From Desulfobacteraceae bacterium (lineage in GTDB: Bacteria > Desulfobacterota > Desulfobacteria > Desulfobacterales > Desulfobacteraceae): a DNA stretch of 16,653 bases. The position numbers were made by a program, and so were the translations under genes. Below the pieces are notes generated by a model, which made no database searches, was not told the DNA's origin, and saw nothing but the letters and a program-made list of their open reading frames with translations. Below, piece after piece: positions 15,232 to 16,653 of this stretch (within the stretch, counting starts at the first letter, position 1; the number at the start of each line of letters is the position of its first letter). Location: assembly GCA_022712835.1 (NCBI GenBank), contig JAFLJU010000185.1, forward strand, positions 1-16,653. The letters are read 5' to 3'.

Positions 15232-16083
15232 ATGAATATTATATTACCAAAGTTTGATGACACATGTGAGAGTACTGATTGTAAGCGATTACATGGTATG
15301 CTGGATACACTCAAATGTATAACTGATATGCTGAAAGATAAAGCATTAGATAATATCACCAGTGAGACAGCTAAAGCATATGCTCTCATCACAGGTAACC
15401 AGTATCTAATAACTAAGATAGCAGATAGATCTAATGAGATAGCTGTAGAGTTTAGACCCTCGATAGATGCTTTTCTATTTAACCGTATCCATGTGATGAT
15501 ATCTGATGTAATATCACATATACATGCTGATGATATGTTCTCAGATGTCAATGAGAATAGTGAGCATTATGAACTATATCAATTACGTACACTAGAGATG
15601 GAAGTATCTAATAATTATGATATGATACAGCATTATGATCCTAAAGGTACCGATGATCAAGATCTAGCTAGTAGTCAATTAAAAGATCTCACTACTGTAC
15701 TCCATAAATGTATATCTACATATACTACACATGGCTATAGAACAGTACGATTCATTACTAAATCAGGAACTAAATCTATAGAGACATTAGCATTGATTGG
15801 ATATCTTATCAGTATGACAGCGTTGACTATATCTAAGATGTATCGTGGGTACAATGCAGATGATACTAGAGATGCTAATCTATTAGAGCGTTCAGTTATT
15901 AAAGAGTTTACTCATATAGCTAATAAAGGATCACATACATTGGAGACGATATTATGTTGCTATCAGAGTGAACAAGTATTACCCCTAGTGACGTGTAATA
16001 CTCATGGTGAGTTAGGTGTATATGAAAAGAAGTTACTAGTGAATCAGCTAGTACTGAATAAATTACTCTATGTAGAGGAATGA
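15232..16083 (+). CDS. Helical protein of unknown function (283 aa)
   Basis: The ATG follows AAGAGG at slightly long spacing; an ATG in another frame lies just upstream. The protein is mostly helical, with early Cys residues (C12, C17, C29), a His-rich acidic segment (about 96-112) and one hydrophobic helix, SIETLALIGYLISMTALTI (182-200). No motif identifies a family. It is the last of three co-directional genes, and its stop is followed by the inverted-repeat leader of the next gene. Context suggests a virion or head-related role, but this is inference. Confidence 0.6.
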   Translation: MNIILPKFDDTCESTDCKRLHGMLDTLKCITDMLKDKALDNITSETAKAYALITGNQYLITKIADRSNEIAVEFRPSIDAFLFNRIHVMISDVISHIHADDMFSDVNENSEHYELYQLRTLEMEVSNNYDMIQHYDPKGTDDQDLASSQLKDLTTVLHKCISTYTTHGYRTVRFITKSGTKSIETLALIGYLISMTALTISKMYRGYNADDTRDANLLERSVIKEFTHIANKGSHTLETILCCYQSEQVLPLVTCNTHGELGVYEKKLLVNQLVLNKLLYVEE

Positions 16084-16107
16084 AGCTACTTAATACTTAA
16101 CTATATA

Positions 16108-16132
16108 TTAGATACTAACGGTTAGTATCTAA
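16108..16132. promoter_or_regulatory. Inverted repeat between two genes
   Basis: TTAGATACTAAC (16108-16119) is mirrored by GTTAGTATCTAA (16121-16132) around a single base. As RNA it could form a 10-11 bp stem with a small loop. A-residues rather than T-residues follow on the plus strand, so it is not a typical terminator for the upstream block. An operator or a processing site is also possible. Confidence 0.45.
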
Positions 16133-16174
16133 AAAATAACAGTACTGAGATCGTATTCTTAGTATATCAAAAAA

Positions 16175-16190
16175 TATCTAATGTTAGATA
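16175..16190. promoter_or_regulatory. Second inverted repeat overlapping the leader of the last gene
   Basis: TATCTAA (16175-16181) and TTAGATA (16184-16190) form an inverted repeat around two bases, ending directly before AAGGAG. Its arms are the same words as the outer arms of the repeat at 16108-16132, in reverse order. A shared binding protein would fit, as would local RNA structure controlling the ribosome site. Confidence 0.4.
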
Positions 16191-16203
16191 AAGGAGTTTT
16201 ACA

Positions 16204-16653
16204 ATGGCAATTTTGAGTGCACTCGAAAGTATGTCCGACACCGTTAAATCCGGTGGTGTTGATTCAGAAGTATTGGAAGTAGCATTGCTTGAAGTCATCG
16301 AATCTGATGCTGATGCAATGGAAGCATGTCAAGTAGTAGCTGATATGGAAGCTACTGAAGCTGGTGTAGATGAGTCCATTCAGCGTCTCGGTGAGATCAA
16401 AGCTGCTATCGAAGAGTTTGGTATCTCCAAATCGATGATGACGATAGCTGATCCCCAGGGTGAGCTGGTATCTGCTGGTATCGTTGTAGATTACAGCGAG
16501 CTGAGCGATGTACCTGTGAAGGATTCAGTATCTGAATCTGCTATCAATAGTATTACTGGTACTATCAAAAATGCCTGGAAGAAGCTGGTAGAGTTCTTCA
16601 AGAAAATGGGTAAAGCTGTAGTAGAGATGTTCCGTAAAGTATTCCGCGTATTC
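16204..16653 (+). CDS. Probable internal head/core protein, cut by the window end
   Basis: The ATG follows AAAGGAG. 150 codons are visible and the frame is still open at the right edge. The N-terminus is acidic and helical (AILSALESMSDTV, then a Glu/Ala-rich series to residue 70), followed by EEFGISKSMMTIADPQGELV (70-89). An amphipathic Lys/Phe-rich helix (118-150) contains NAWKKLVEFFKKMGK. This plan resembles internal head or prohead-core proteins of large phages, which are often cleaved after S/A/G-x-E. Candidate sites are visible, for instance SVSES at 108-112. Codon use differs from all neighbours: more GGT, GCT, GAG, CTC/CTG and TTC. That suggests strong expression and fits an abundant virion component. 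Confidence 0.6.
   Translation, partial: MAILSALESMSDTVKSGGVDSEVLEVALLEVIESDADAMEACQVVADMEATEAGVDESIQRLGEIKAAIEEFGISKSMMTIADPQGELVSAGIVVDYSELSDVPVKDSVSESAINSITGTIKNAWKKLVEFFKKMGKAVVEMFRKVFRVF

Overview
The window looks like part of the genome of a large (probably jumbo) tailed dsDNA bacteriophage. The DNA is AT-rich. Genes are tightly packed in blocks with short overlaps (ATGAGTAA, TAATG, ATGGATGA) and good Shine-Dalgarno sites. The recognisable products are a family B DNA polymerase catalytic part, a very divergent GroEL-type chaperonin, and probable virion, tail and baseplate proteins. The set resembles jumbo myoviruses of the broad phiKZ/EL/OBP/AR9 type, some of which carry chaperonins. That placement is inference, and neither the phage nor its host can be named from the sequence.

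Layout. Positions 1-630 hold no convincing gene. A GC-rich foldable element ending in a T-run lies at the left edge (16-97). Three diverged copies of a repeat built around TATACCCCGAGGA follow, at about 238, 316 and 455. A small gene (631-984, +) faces a small gene on the minus strand (1056-1451), and a 15-bp bidirectional terminator hairpin sits between them. A six-gene plus-strand block then runs from 1550 to 8967: polymerase, a small helical protein, a 263-aa unknown, a 456-aa protein with a probable -1 frameshift extension, the chaperonin, and a 137-aa beta-rich protein. A second hairpin terminator (9017-9049), with a stem closely related to the first, separates this block from a converging minus-strand pair (13038 to 9061): a 363-aa and a 956-aa protein, both virion-like. 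From a 101-bp divergent region, a plus-strand block of three proteins (347, 336 and 283 aa) runs to 16083. A 120-bp leader with two related inverted repeats precedes the last gene, which has a different codon style and is cut by the right edge of the window. It resembles internal head or core proteins of large phages.

The most interesting points are four. A T TTT TTT heptamer at 6161-6167 sits exactly where the reading frame appears to pass to a downstream -1 frame that lacks its own start signal. The chaperonin keeps all three ATPase aspartates but has an extra acidic helical stretch. The polymerase has motifs B and C but no visible motif A or exonuclease domain, so its partner must be encoded elsewhere. 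The repeat-bearing non-coding region near the left edge remains unexplained.
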